Origin: Anaerolineaceae bacterium oral taxon 439
GTDB taxonomy: Bacteria; Chloroflexota; Anaerolineae; Anaerolineales; Anaerolineaceae
DNA length: 64,000 bases
Direction of reading: 5' to 3'
Assembly: GCA_001717545.1 (NCBI GenBank)
Contig: CP017039.1
Span: 1,302,001-1,366,000, forward strand
A program made the translations under genes and the position numbers. Below the pieces are notes generated by a model. That model saw only the letters and a program-made list of their open reading frames with translations. It ran no database searches and was not told the DNA's origin. This document shows, piece by piece, positions 42,904 to 53,975 of the stretch (positions are counted from its first letter, which is position 1; every line of letters begins with the position of its first letter).

Positions 42904-44322
42904 TCAGTCCGTCTCGTGCAGGTAGGTTTCCCAGCCGAGATAACCCTCGAATGCTTCGACGAGGATTTCCGCCAGGTTATTTTTAGCGATGGCTACGTGA
43001 TGCTCAAAGCCATTGGCGCAGATGAAGCGCATCAGCTGCTGAAGGCGCGGAATTTCGACGACGCCGCGTCCGCCGAATGTCCTGAGCTCGTCGTCGACGA
43101 ATTTCCCTTCTCCCGCGTAGGCCCGGATACAGCCGTTGACATCGTCCGTCGACACGCGCGCATACGTCAGATTCCCGGCGGGGATCCTTCCGTCGACGCT
43201 TCCCATCGTGTTTTCGGTCCCCATGGTTGTGGCTAAGATTTTCGCGTTATTCATGCAGGCGTCCGGCACGTAGCATTTGGCAAAATTGCCGCAGTGGAAA
43301 ACGACGCATTTATTTTTCTCTTGCGCGTAGTTATTGTTCCAGTCGACGATAATCGCCGGTTCCGTTCCTGCCAGCTGAAGCGCGTACATCGAAAGAACGC
43401 CGGTAATATCGGTTTCGCAGGCGGAAGGGACGAGCTCTTCGCTCATCATGCTCATCAGCGTACAAACGTTGATCCCGAAGTTTTCCTGGAGCGAATTCCA
43501 GCATTGAATCGCGGTTGCGTCGACCGCGTTGTCGCTGATCCAGCGGTCAAGAACGGTCTTGAATTTAGCCATGCGCATCAGCGAAGCGTCCGGAACGCCT
43601 GGATGAGGAATGTAGCTGCTGATTTTTTCGAGCGCGGCGCGAACGGCTTTATCGTCGTCGCTGAGACGGGAGGATGGGCCGATTATTTCGGAAAGATCGG
43701 CGGTGCAGACCGAAATTCCGGCGCTTTCCAGGAGCTTTTCGCTGTAGCGGACGGTGTTAAAGGCGTTGGGCCGCGCGCCGATTGCGCCGAAACGCGCGCT
43801 GCGAAGCTTATTGACGACACGGCAGACGCCGCAGAATTTTTTCAGGTCTTCCTTGAAGCTAACTTCGTATGGATAAACGCAATGATCCTGCGTCAGCGTA
43901 AAGTCGAAGTTTCGCTGGCGTAAATTCGCACAGACGGAAATCTTTCCGCAAAACGAATCCCGGCGATTGGCGACGTCGAATTTATCCAGGTCGTCAGGAA
44001 ACGCCTGAACGAGGATCGGTACCCGGAGACCGGATAAGCGCAGCGTATCGGCGATTCCTTTTTCGTCGCCGAAATTCGGCAGGCTGATCAGGATGCCGTC
44101 GATCTCGTCGGCGTGTTTTTTGAACAGATCGGCGCAAAGCCTGGCATGGTCGTAGGTGGTGACGGCGCCATGGATACCGGCGTTCCCGTCCAGCGCGACG
44201 TACCCGACGCCGAGCTCGTCAAGCGCGGCGAACATCTGCGTCCGCGCGGCGGAGACAAGCGACGCGGGAAAAAATTCGCGGGACCCGAACAATACGCCTA
44301 AGGTTATCTTTTTTTTCATCAT
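42904..44322 (-). CDS. L-fucose/L-arabinose isomerase family protein
   Basis: 472 residues. It matches the FucI/AraA family, which interconverts aldoses and ketoses with a Mn2+ ion; IGARPNAFNTVRYSEK, AIQCWNSLQENFGINVCT, PSACETDITGVLSMYALQLA and DWNNNYAQEKN are recognisable conserved blocks, and Glu/Asp/His in the last two fit the metal site. The exact sugar is unknown; a pentose or deoxyhexose is likely given the neighbours. Start at 44322 or the next codon, after AGAGGAGAAG. Separated from the upstream binding-protein gene by a terminator-like hairpin. Confidence 0.88.
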   Translation of the reverse strand: MMKKKITLGVLFGSREFFPASLVSAARTQMFAALDELGVGYVALDGNAGIHGAVTTYDHARLCADLFKKHADEIDGILISLPNFGDEKGIADTLRLSGLRVPILVQAFPDDLDKFDVANRRDSFCGKISVCANLRQRNFDFTLTQDHCVYPYEVSFKEDLKKFCGVCRVVNKLRSARFGAIGARPNAFNTVRYSEKLLESAGISVCTADLSEIIGPSSRLSDDDKAVRAALEKISSYIPHPGVPDASLMRMAKFKTVLDRWISDNAVDATAIQCWNSLQENFGINVCTLMSMMSEELVPSACETDITGVLSMYALQLAGTEPAIIVDWNNNYAQEKNKCVVFHCGNFAKCYVPDACMNNAKILATTMGTENTMGSVDGRIPAGNLTYARVSTDDVNGCIRAYAGEGKFVDDELRTFGGRGVVEIPRLQQLMRFICANGFEHHVAIAKNNLAEILVEAFEGYLGWETYLHETD

Positions 44323-44423
44323 TTGCTTCTCCTCTTTTCTCTAAATAGGGCTTCGCTTCTATCTTTTCGGCTCGTCTTTCGGCCGGAACCTGATTTTCCC
44401 GAATCGGGCTCCGGTTGAAAGAC

Positions 44424-44459
44424 GACGGGGGAGCCCATCCTGATTAAGGCTCCCCCGTC
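44424..44459 (-). terminator. Stem-loop after the third sugar binding-protein gene
   Basis: Perfect 12-bp stem GACGGGGGAGCC (44424-44435) / GGCTCCCCCGTC (44448-44459), 12-base loop; only GTCTTTC follows on the minus strand. Probably partial termination or transcript stabilisation. Confidence 0.65.
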
Positions 44460-44469
44460 CGTTTCCGTG

Positions 44470-46583
<2,114 letters not shown>

Positions 46584-46585
46584 GT

Positions 46586-48160
46586 TTACCCTCGCTGTTT
46601 GGATGTATGGCCGACGGCCGAGGCGGCGACTAACGCTTCCTCAGTCGCTTCTTCTTTCGTGAATTCGCCGGTGATCTTCCCTTTGGACATGACGAGAATG
46701 CGATCGGATACGGCGATGACCTCTTTCAACTCCGTCGAAACGAAGATGATTCCATAGCCTTGTCTGGCTAAATTATTGACGATTTGGAATATCTCGGCTT
46801 TAGCGCCGACGTCGATTCCTCGGGTGGGCTCGTCGAGAAGCAGGATTTGCGGGCGCGTCAGGAGGGTCCGGGAGATGACGACCTTTTGCTGGTTCCCGCC
46901 GCTCAGCGAAGAAATCAGGTTTTTCGGATTGGAAACCTTGATCCGGATATCGCTGATCTGATCGGCGATCGCTTTGCGTTCTTTTCGCTCTGAGAGGAAG
47001 AAACCGGACAGGTAGTTTTTAAGACTGGAAAGAACGATGTTCCCGGCGACGGACATCGTCTGAACCAGGCCTTCTCCCTGGCGGTCTTCCGGGACGAGGA
47101 TTATTCCGTCGGCGATCCGGTCTTCGATCGAACGGCTCGACAGTTTCCGCTCCTGCAGATAGATTTCGCCGGTCGCTTCCTTCGCGCAGCCGGACAGGCA
47201 TTCGAATAGCTCGGTGCGTCCGGCTCCAACGAGCCCGTACAGTCCGAGGATTTCGCCCTTTCGCAGGGTGAAACTGACATGGTCCACCGCGAAGCCGCCG
47301 CCGATCCGCGGCAGGGTCATCTCTTCAACGCGCATGAGTTCGCCGCCGATTTCGGCTTTTTCGCGGTTGGGGTACTGGTTCTTTTCGCTCCCGACCATCT
47401 GACGGATAATCCAGGGCAGGTCGATATCCGATATTTTCGCCTCCGCGATTTTATTCCCATCGCGCAGTACGGTAATATAGTCCCCAATCTGCATCAGCTC
47501 TTCCAGCTTATGGGAGATGTAAATAATGGTGACGCCCTCGGCGAGCAGTTCCCGGATCAGCTTGAAGAGGACCTGAACCTCGTCGTTGGATAACGCTGAC
47601 GTCGGTTCGTCCATGATCAGGATCCGCTTATTTTCTGAAATTGCCCGCGCGATCTCGATAATTTGCTGCTGCCCGACGCGGAGCTCGCCGACGAGCCGGT
47701 CGGGATTGATTTTCTGCTCCATGTGGTTCAGGATGCGGACGGTCTCTTTCCGCTGGTCGGCGGCGGACACGATCCCGGCGGTTCGTTTCTCGCGCCCGAT
47801 AAAGAGGTTTTCGGTCACGCTCAGGTTTGGAAAGATCATCATTTCCTGGAAAATAATCCCGATTCCGTTTTTCCCGGCTGTTCGAACGGACGTGTTGAAG
47901 ATTTCCGTTCCTTCGAGATAAATATTTCCCGTGGTGGGCTGTTCAACGCCGGCGAGTATTTTCATCAGCGTCGATTTTCCCGCTCCGTTTTCGCCGACGA
48001 GGACGTTGACCTTTCCGCGATAGACGTTAAAGTCGACTTCCTTGAGCGCCATCGTTCCGGGATAGGCTTTCGTGATCTTTTCCGTGCGCAGGATGACGTC
48101 GGGACTGGTCATCGGCGGAGCGGCTTCCGGCGGGACAGTGGAAGTAAGTTCGGTTGCCAT
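46586..48160 (-). CDS. Sugar ABC transporter ATP-binding protein (RbsA-like, system 2)
   Basis: 524 residues with two nucleotide-binding domains. First: GENGAGKST, RVGQQQIIEIARA and MDEPTSALS; second: degenerate P-loop LVGAGRTE, then SLSGGNQQKVVISRTL and LLDEPTRGIDVG. Residues 1-25 are an Ala/Pro-rich leader before the domain starts at VILRTEKITKAYPGT. Starts 4 bases after the DUF2291 stop; coupled. Confidence 0.94.
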   Translation of the reverse strand: MATELTSTVPPEAAPPMTSPDVILRTEKITKAYPGTMALKEVDFNVYRGKVNVLVGENGAGKSTLMKILAGVEQPTTGNIYLEGTEIFNTSVRTAGKNGIGIIFQEMMIFPNLSVTENLFIGREKRTAGIVSAADQRKETVRILNHMEQKINPDRLVGELRVGQQQIIEIARAISENKRILIMDEPTSALSNDEVQVLFKLIRELLAEGVTIIYISHKLEELMQIGDYITVLRDGNKIAEAKISDIDLPWIIRQMVGSEKNQYPNREKAEIGGELMRVEEMTLPRIGGGFAVDHVSFTLRKGEILGLYGLVGAGRTELFECLSGCAKEATGEIYLQERKLSSRSIEDRIADGIILVPEDRQGEGLVQTMSVAGNIVLSSLKNYLSGFFLSERKERKAIADQISDIRIKVSNPKNLISSLSGGNQQKVVISRTLLTRPQILLLDEPTRGIDVGAKAEIFQIVNNLARQGYGIIFVSTELKEVIAVSDRILVMSKGKITGEFTKEEATEEALVAASAVGHTSKQRG

Positions 48161-48164
48161 GGCT

Positions 48165-48827
48165 CTACTCCGCGGCTTCCGCGTACACGGTCGAAATCAG
48201 GATCGTGTCCAGATTGATCCTGGTTTGATTCGTCGTCAGGATCGTGAACATCCCTCCGAAGGAGACTTTCTTCCCGACCATGTTTTCCCAATCGAGCGCT
48301 TCGAAAACGGATTTCCCGGATCGTTTATTCAATTCGCGCGAAACCTGTCCATATTCGGTCTGGTCCTTGAAATCGCCGAAGCTGATAAATCCGGCGCCGT
48401 CGCGAATCGCTTCTCCGGAGACGTTCGGCCCGACCGCGAGCGTGACGACGATCTTTCCGTCGTATCCGACAGGGCGGATAACCGCTTTCCCGGATTTCGA
48501 CGACAGGTCGACCGATTCCACGATACCAACGCCATGGACGCGGAAGTTATAGGCCCCGCTGATGGAGATGTTCGCGAATTCCTGAGATTTTTCTAAGCCC
48601 TGATCGATCGCGGTCAGAACGGTCGCCAGTTCAGCTGAGTCGTCTTTGACGGCTGGGATCAGCCGCGATTCCCAGATTCCGTCGACGAACGCAACTCGAT
48701 CGAATTTTTCCGATTCAAGAACTGCCGCCTGGCGCTCGGTGTTCACGACGACGAACTGGGTGGATCCCCAGATCAGGAATGCGGCGATTAGAATGACCCA
48801 AATTGCCCATTTTATTTTCCTGTTCAT
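48165..48827 (-). CDS. DUF2291 family membrane-anchored protein
   Basis: 220 residues from ATG 48827 (AAAGGAAG upstream). One N-terminal membrane span (KWAIWVILIAAFLIWGSTQF) and a mature periplasmic domain with FVDGIWESRLIP and the VGPNVSGEAIRDGAGFI block then FGDFKDQTEYGQVSRELN. DUF2291 genes are almost always found beside ribose-type sugar ABC transporters, and the protein's role in transport is not known. It leads the four-gene unit system 2. Composition is GC-rich, unlike the next unit upstream. Confidence 0.85.
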   Translation of the reverse strand: MNRKIKWAIWVILIAAFLIWGSTQFVVVNTERQAAVLESEKFDRVAFVDGIWESRLIPAVKDDSAELATVLTAIDQGLEKSQEFANISISGAYNFRVHGVGIVESVDLSSKSGKAVIRPVGYDGKIVVTLAVGPNVSGEAIRDGAGFISFGDFKDQTEYGQVSRELNKRSGKSVFEALDWENMVGKKVSFGGMFTILTTNQTRINLDTILISTVYAEAAE

Positions 48828-48863
48828 ATACACTTCCTTTCAATGATATAAGTAGCGGAATAC

Positions 48864-49841
48864 TTAGTTACCGCTTTTGTAGGCTCTCACCCGATCGATT
48901 GTGACAGCAATAAGGACGACTGCCCCGACAATTATCTTTTCCCAGTATGCGGATATTTCGAGTAAAACGATCGCATTTGAAATCACACCCATCAGCGCGG
49001 CGCCTATGATTGTGCCTCCAATCCCGCCTTTGCCTCCGGTCAAAGATGTCCCGCCGATAATGGCAGCTGTTACGGACGGCATGACCCAGGTGGAACCGAC
49101 GCTGGGTTGTGCGGCGCCTAATCTTGCGGTAATTAATATCCCGGAAAGACCCGCCATCAAACCTGAAAGCCCGTAAACAATCGTCGTTATTTTTCCGGTT
49201 TTGATGCCGGTTATCCTTGCCGCCCGTTCATTTCCGCCAATCGCAAAGATATATCTTCCGAATGGAAAGAACTTCAGCATGATCATCAAAATTAAACCGA
49301 TCAGAAGCATGATGATTGCGGGAAATGGAACAGGGCCAACCATTCCCCTTCCGAGCGGGATAACTTCATTTGGAATATTTTGAATTGGCCATCCTTGTGT
49401 TATTACATAAATCAGTCCCCCAAAGATTTCTCCCGTAGCTAAAGTCGCGATAAACGGGACTAATTTTACGCTGGTAATCAAAATCCCATTGATGAGCCCG
49501 GCTACGAAGGCGCCGGCAGCCGTCATTAGAATACATAGGTAAGGATGGATTGATGTATTTACCATCAACCAAGCGCTGATAATTGCCGACGCTCCCGCAA
49601 GCCCGGCCACAGACAGGTCAATTCCCCCTGTGAGCAAAACCAGAGTTTGCCCGAACGCAACGATTGTTGTAAATGAGATTGTCCTGATGAGGGTTGAGAC
49701 GTTATATCGGGAAAGGAAGGCCGGATTAACTAAGTTAAGCAAGAAGCAGCTAACGACTAAAACAATTCCAATCATGAACGCGGTCGAGGAGCTCCTGCTC
49801 TTAAGCGATCCGATGAGATTACCTTTATTCTCTATTTCCAT
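48864..49841 (-). CDS. Sugar ABC transporter permease (RbsC-like, system 3)
   Basis: 325 residues, about ten membrane segments; LTGGIDLSVAGLAGASAII, GGNERAARITGIKTG and GGTSLTGGKGGIGGT mark the family. ATG follows GAGGGATAATT, which is inside the end of the ATPase gene. AT-rich compared with the neighbouring systems and the kinase. Last gene of system 3; 36 bases before DUF2291. Confidence 0.92.
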   Translation of the reverse strand: MEIENKGNLIGSLKSRSSSTAFMIGIVLVVSCFLLNLVNPAFLSRYNVSTLIRTISFTTIVAFGQTLVLLTGGIDLSVAGLAGASAIISAWLMVNTSIHPYLCILMTAAGAFVAGLINGILITSVKLVPFIATLATGEIFGGLIYVITQGWPIQNIPNEVIPLGRGMVGPVPFPAIIMLLIGLILMIMLKFFPFGRYIFAIGGNERAARITGIKTGKITTIVYGLSGLMAGLSGILITARLGAAQPSVGSTWVMPSVTAAIIGGTSLTGGKGGIGGTIIGAALMGVISNAIVLLEISAYWEKIIVGAVVLIAVTIDRVRAYKSGN

Positions 49842-49843
49842 AA

Positions 49844-51340
49844 TTATCCCTCGTTTTTTAATGCGGTCATCAGGATATCTTCCTGCTTAGTTTCCGAAGT
49901 GATGAGGATACCTTTATTTCGTCCTTCGTGCATAACCATGATCCTATCTGTCAATGCCAATAATTCTTCATGTTCAGAAGAAACGATTAACACTGTAAGG
50001 CCGTTGTCCGACAGATCCCTGATCAGTTCATATATCTCATATTTCGCATTGACGTCAATCCCGCGCGTCGGTTCGTCTAATATTAATAAATCAACATTGC
50101 GGGCCAGCCAGCGGGAGAGGATGACTTTTTGTTGATTTCCTCCGCTGAGATTTTTTATTTCAACCTCGCCTGACGGCGTCTTTATTCTTAATTTCTCTAT
50201 GTAATTTTTCGTTATGTTTTCAGCTTTTTTGAAATTTATTCCGAGAAAACCGCAAATCCGGGCGTAAAGAGTTATCATAAGATTCTCTTTAACTGAAAGA
50301 ATAGGAAAAATTCCGTCCCTTCGTCGTTCTTCCGGCAAGTACCCGATCCCGAATGTGATTGCCTGATCTGGGGATATTATATTTATTTCTTTGCCTTGAA
50401 AGAAAGTTCGCCCGGAAGTTTTTTTCGTCAATCCGAATATTGAATTAATTAGTTCCGTTCGTTTTGATCCTACTAATCCGCCGATCCCAAATATTTCACC
50501 TTTATAAACATCAAAATTAATATCATGGAATTCGCCAGTTTTGGAAAAATCCCGAATCGATAGGATCGTTTTTTTCTCGACAGATCGATTCCGAGATTTG
50601 CCTCTTTGGACATCTTTGCGGCCTGCCATGAAAGCGATAATTTCATCAATCGTAATATCCTTTGTATCGCCTTGATGAACAACAGCTCCGTCACGCATAA
50701 TTGTGACCCTGTCAGTTATTTGTATAATTTCCTCAAGGTGATGAGAAATAAAGACAATTGATTTGTTATTTCTTCGGATTTTTCTGAAAATCGAAAATAA
50801 TGTCTCGACCTCATTTGCTGTTAACGATGCTGTTGGTTCGTCGAATATCAAGACATTTGCTCCCGTCGCCAGTGAACGGGCTATTTGAACTAACTGTTGA
50901 TATGCGACGCTTAGATTTTCAACAAGCGCGTCGACGCTGATCGAAACTCCTAAATCGTCAAGCAGTAATTTAGCTTGTTTTTTTGTTTCCGGCCAATTGA
51001 TTAATCCGCCCTGAAATCGGATTTCATTTCCAAGAAAAAGGTTTTCAGCCACTGTTGCATTCGGAACCAGACTCAATTCCTGCGGTACCATGCTGATCCC
51101 AAGTGTGATTGCTTCTACGGGTGAATGAATTTCATGTTTGTTCCCCTGAACCAGGATTTCTCCGCTGTCTGGATGATAAATCCCCATGAGGACATTCATT
51201 AATGTGCTTTTTCCGGCTCCATTTTCACCAATCAACGCATGGATTTCCCCGGGACGTAAATCAAATGATACGCTTTTTAAAGCCTTTACACCGGGGAACG
51301 TTTTTACTATATTGGTCATTTTAACAATGTGAGTGTCCAT
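49844..51340 (-). CDS. Sugar ABC transporter ATP-binding protein (RbsA-like, system 3)
   Basis: 498 residues, two nucleotide-binding domains. First: GENGAGKST, LSVAYQQLVQIARSL, IFDEPTASL; second: GLVGSKRTE in place of a P-loop, LSGGNQQKVILSRWL, ILDEPTRGIDVN. The second domain is thus only partly active, as usual for RbsA. No strong ribosome binding site; a long hairpin (51390-51430) precedes it, so expression is probably lower than the binding protein. AT-rich. Confidence 0.93.
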   Translation of the reverse strand: MDTHIVKMTNIVKTFPGVKALKSVSFDLRPGEIHALIGENGAGKSTLMNVLMGIYHPDSGEILVQGNKHEIHSPVEAITLGISMVPQELSLVPNATVAENLFLGNEIRFQGGLINWPETKKQAKLLLDDLGVSISVDALVENLSVAYQQLVQIARSLATGANVLIFDEPTASLTANEVETLFSIFRKIRRNNKSIVFISHHLEEIIQITDRVTIMRDGAVVHQGDTKDITIDEIIAFMAGRKDVQRGKSRNRSVEKKTILSIRDFSKTGEFHDINFDVYKGEIFGIGGLVGSKRTELINSIFGLTKKTSGRTFFQGKEINIISPDQAITFGIGYLPEERRRDGIFPILSVKENLMITLYARICGFLGINFKKAENITKNYIEKLRIKTPSGEVEIKNLSGGNQQKVILSRWLARNVDLLILDEPTRGIDVNAKYEIYELIRDLSDNGLTVLIVSSEHEELLALTDRIMVMHEGRNKGILITSETKQEDILMTALKNEG

Positions 51341-51389
51341 TGTGCCCTGCCATTGCGCTGAGTAAAACTGATAATTGACGAACTGTTAT

Positions 51390-51430
51390 TTATCTCTATC
51401 GGATGCGGGGATTGCATCCGATAGAGATAA
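51390..51430 (-). terminator. Intercistronic 17-bp stem-loop, system 3
   Basis: Perfect 17-bp arms (51390-51406 and 51414-51430) with a 7-base loop, between the binding-protein stop and the ATPase start. No U-run follows, so it is a stabiliser or attenuator more than a full terminator. Confidence 0.7.
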
Positions 51431-51441
51431 GAATTGGTTTT

Positions 51442-52428
51442 TTATTTCCCGGTGACCGTATGATAATTTTCCAGGGAGTCTTTCATTACCAGAAATGCGC
51501 CTACCTCATCCTCTTTTAATTCAGGGAGAACGCCGTCGGCGATTTGAATCATCGTGAAAATGCTTCTGTATCCGATTTCTTTAACATTTTGAACCATTGT
51601 GGCGTAGATAGAGCCATCTTCAATGCCTGAAATTGTTTCCGGCTCATCATCCATTCCGACGATTATGATTTGATCTTTTAATCCGGCGTCAACTACTGCT
51701 CTGGCTGCGCCGTAAACGTTCGTAGCGTTGCATCCAAAAATGCCAGATAAATTCGGGTTCCCCTGCAGGATACTTTCCGTAAGAGAAATGGCTTTCTCTA
51801 AGGAATCTTCATCCGGGTATTCCGCAACGATTTTAATATTGGGGTAATTCGCTATTTCTTCCTTGAACCCTTCGACTCGTTCTTTATGGTTCGGGGCGCT
51901 TAATGTTCCGGAAAGGATTGCAATTTCACCTTCTTCGCCGATTTTTGCCGCTAAGATTTTGGCTAATGCCGCTCCGTCGCCTTTGTTGTCAGCGTGTCCG
52001 CAATATGATAATCGATCGCTTTCCGGCGCGTCAGTATCAAAAGTGCTGACATTGATGCCGTTTGCAACCAAGTCATCAATAATCGCCGTTGTAACGGATG
52101 CGTCAATTATGGCGATGGATATTCCGTCGGGATTTTTTGCAGCTGCGGATTCAAGTTTTTGCGTTTGCGCCAATACATCGGCTGTTGAAGTAGCGTCCCA
52201 GGAATAATTGATCGTGATGCCTCTCTCGGCGAATTCTTCGATAGCTTTTTCTATCCCCACTTTTACGGTTTCATACCAAGGATGGACCAGTTTCGGAATG
52301 AATACGAAATTGTACTCATTCTTTTCAGGTTTATACGCTTCAGATTGTGCTACCCCGATGATCTGGATAGGCGTTAAAATTATAACAAATGCAGTGAACA
52401 ATAGTGCGGCCAATAATTTTTTAGACAT
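51442..52428 (-). CDS. Sugar ABC transporter substrate-binding protein (RbsB-like, system 3)
   Basis: 328 residues from ATG 52428, which follows CAGGAGAAAAAG; the ORF extends upstream without a ribosome site. Signal peptide MSKKLLAALLFTAFVIILTP, cleavage around VAQ-SEA. Then the type 1 fold: FVFIPKLVHPWYETVKVGIE, NPDGISIAIIDASVTTAII, GINVSTFDTDAPESDRL, IFGCNATNVYGAARAVVDAG and VGMDDEPETISGIEDG. Specificity unknown. AT-rich. The FGGY kinase gene starts upstream with 65 bases between. Confidence 0.92.
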   Translation of the reverse strand: MSKKLLAALLFTAFVIILTPIQIIGVAQSEAYKPEKNEYNFVFIPKLVHPWYETVKVGIEKAIEEFAERGITINYSWDATSTADVLAQTQKLESAAAKNPDGISIAIIDASVTTAIIDDLVANGINVSTFDTDAPESDRLSYCGHADNKGDGAALAKILAAKIGEEGEIAILSGTLSAPNHKERVEGFKEEIANYPNIKIVAEYPDEDSLEKAISLTESILQGNPNLSGIFGCNATNVYGAARAVVDAGLKDQIIIVGMDDEPETISGIEDGSIYATMVQNVKEIGYRSIFTMIQIADGVLPELKEDEVGAFLVMKDSLENYHTVTGK

Positions 52429-52493
52429 CTTTTTCTCCTGATTTTTTGTTTTTATTTTAAGTATTATGTAATTAGCCTTGAGCAATTTAATGC

Positions 52494-53975
52494 CTAAGCT
52501 AAAACTTTTCGAATCGCCGCGTTCCATTCGGCGAACAATTCTTCGACTTTTTCAGAATCTGACTCTGGCTCATAGACGGTTATACCGGTATTGATGGTTC
52601 GAATCGCGTCTAAATCGGCATAGATCCCGATCGCCAGTCCACCGGAAAAGGCCGCCCCCAGCGCGGAAAGCTCCGGCAGGGAAGACGCGTGCAGCTCGCG
52701 GCGATTGATATCCGCGACAAATTGCATTAAGAAGCTGTTCCGAACGGGACCGCCGTCGGCGAAAAGGCACTTAAGCGGAACGCCGGCGTCTTTTTCCATG
52801 ATCCGGATCACGTCGGTGACCGTAAACGCGATCCCCTCGAGTCCGGCCCGAACCACGTGCGCGCGCGTTACGCCCGGCGTCAGTCCGAAAATTGCGCCTT
52901 TAACGTCTGCGCGCCAGTACGGAGCGCCCAGCCCGACGAAAGCGGGAACAAGGTACACGCCGCCATTATCCGGGACCGACCGCGCTAACGTTTCGGATTC
53001 CTCCGGCTTCTCGATCAGGTTCATCCGGTTTTGCATCCAGGAGATCGTCGCGCCGGTGAAATTCGTGATGCCTTCGAATGCGTACGTCGGTTTCCCGTCA
53101 AGGACCCAGGCTAAAGCGTTGACGATTCCGTTTCCCGACCGAATTCTTTTATCCCCGATATTCATTAAGACCGAGGAGCCGGTTCCAAAGGTAATTTTCG
53201 CCATTCCCGGCTCGTAACAGCGTTCGGCGAACAGCGCCGCCTGCGAATCGCCCATGACGCCGGCGATCGGTATCGGCTTCGAAAGGAGTCCGTTCAGGTC
53301 GGTTTCGCCGAATACAGACGCACTTTCACGGATTTCCGGAAGTTCGGCGATTTCCAGACCGAAAATTCGAATCAGTTCTTCGTCCCAGTTCAACCGATCT
53401 ATATGATAAAAAAGCGTTCGACTGGCGTTGGTCGGATCGGTCGCGTAGACTTTCCCTCCTGTCAGGCGGTAGATCAGGTAGGTATCGATGGTTCCGATCA
53501 GCGCGCTTCCGGATTTCAGCTCCGCGGCGACGGCGGGATTGTTCCGGGTCAGCCAGGTCAGCTTGCTCGCCGGAAAATAGGTATCGACGCGCAGCCCGGT
53601 TTTTTTCTCGACGGTCCTTTCGTCTGCTCCGCCGCGCAGCTCGGCGCAGAAGGGTTCTCCGCGGCGATCCAGCCAGACGATCGCGTTCGAGAGCGGTTTC
53701 CCGCTTCCTTTTTCGAAAACGACGATCGTTTCACGCTGGTTGGTAACGCTCAGGCAGGCGGCCTGAGCGAACGCGGCGGGATTCCTGGCTTTCAGCTCGC
53801 TCATTGCCGTTAACAGGTTCGCGTAAATCTGCTCTGCGTCATGTTCAACCCAGCCCGGGCTGGGAAATATCTGCTCATGCGCTTTGCTCGCCGAATCGAT
53901 CAGCTCGGCGCTGTGGTTGAAGATCATGACCTTTGTCGATTGCGTGCTTTGGTCGATGGCAAGAATGTATGTCAC
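52494..53975 (-). CDS. FGGY-family carbohydrate kinase (glycerol-kinase-like)
   Basis: 493 residues from GTG 53975, preceded by GCGGAGGATCTC and overlapping the transketolase gene by 4 bases. Ribonuclease-H fold kinase: LAIDQSTQSTKVMIF, the GWVEHDAEQIYANLL block, SVTNQRETIVVFEKGSG, GVMGDSQAALFAE with the catalytic Asp, GLGAPYWRADVKGAIFGLTPG and GGPVRNSFLMQFVADI. The sequence is closest in pattern to glycerol kinase, but the neighbours (split transketolase, sugar importers, SorC regulator) make a pentulose, tetrulose or alditol kinase as likely. A glp-type dehydrogenase operon elsewhere in the window keeps glycerol possible. Confidence 0.88.
   Translation of the reverse strand: MTYILAIDQSTQSTKVMIFNHSAELIDSASKAHEQIFPSPGWVEHDAEQIYANLLTAMSELKARNPAAFAQAACLSVTNQRETIVVFEKGSGKPLSNAIVWLDRRGEPFCAELRGGADERTVEKKTGLRVDTYFPASKLTWLTRNNPAVAAELKSGSALIGTIDTYLIYRLTGGKVYATDPTNASRTLFYHIDRLNWDEELIRIFGLEIAELPEIRESASVFGETDLNGLLSKPIPIAGVMGDSQAALFAERCYEPGMAKITFGTGSSVLMNIGDKRIRSGNGIVNALAWVLDGKPTYAFEGITNFTGATISWMQNRMNLIEKPEESETLARSVPDNGGVYLVPAFVGLGAPYWRADVKGAIFGLTPGVTRAHVVRAGLEGIAFTVTDVIRIMEKDAGVPLKCLFADGGPVRNSFLMQFVADINRRELHASSLPELSALGAAFSGGLAIGIYADLDAIRTINTGITVYEPESDSEKVEELFAEWNAAIRKVLA

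Noticed and set aside
52494-53975. Naming the FGGY kinase glpK
   Set aside because: Motifs are glycerol-kinase-like, but gene context points to pentulose or alditol metabolism, so no gene symbol is given.
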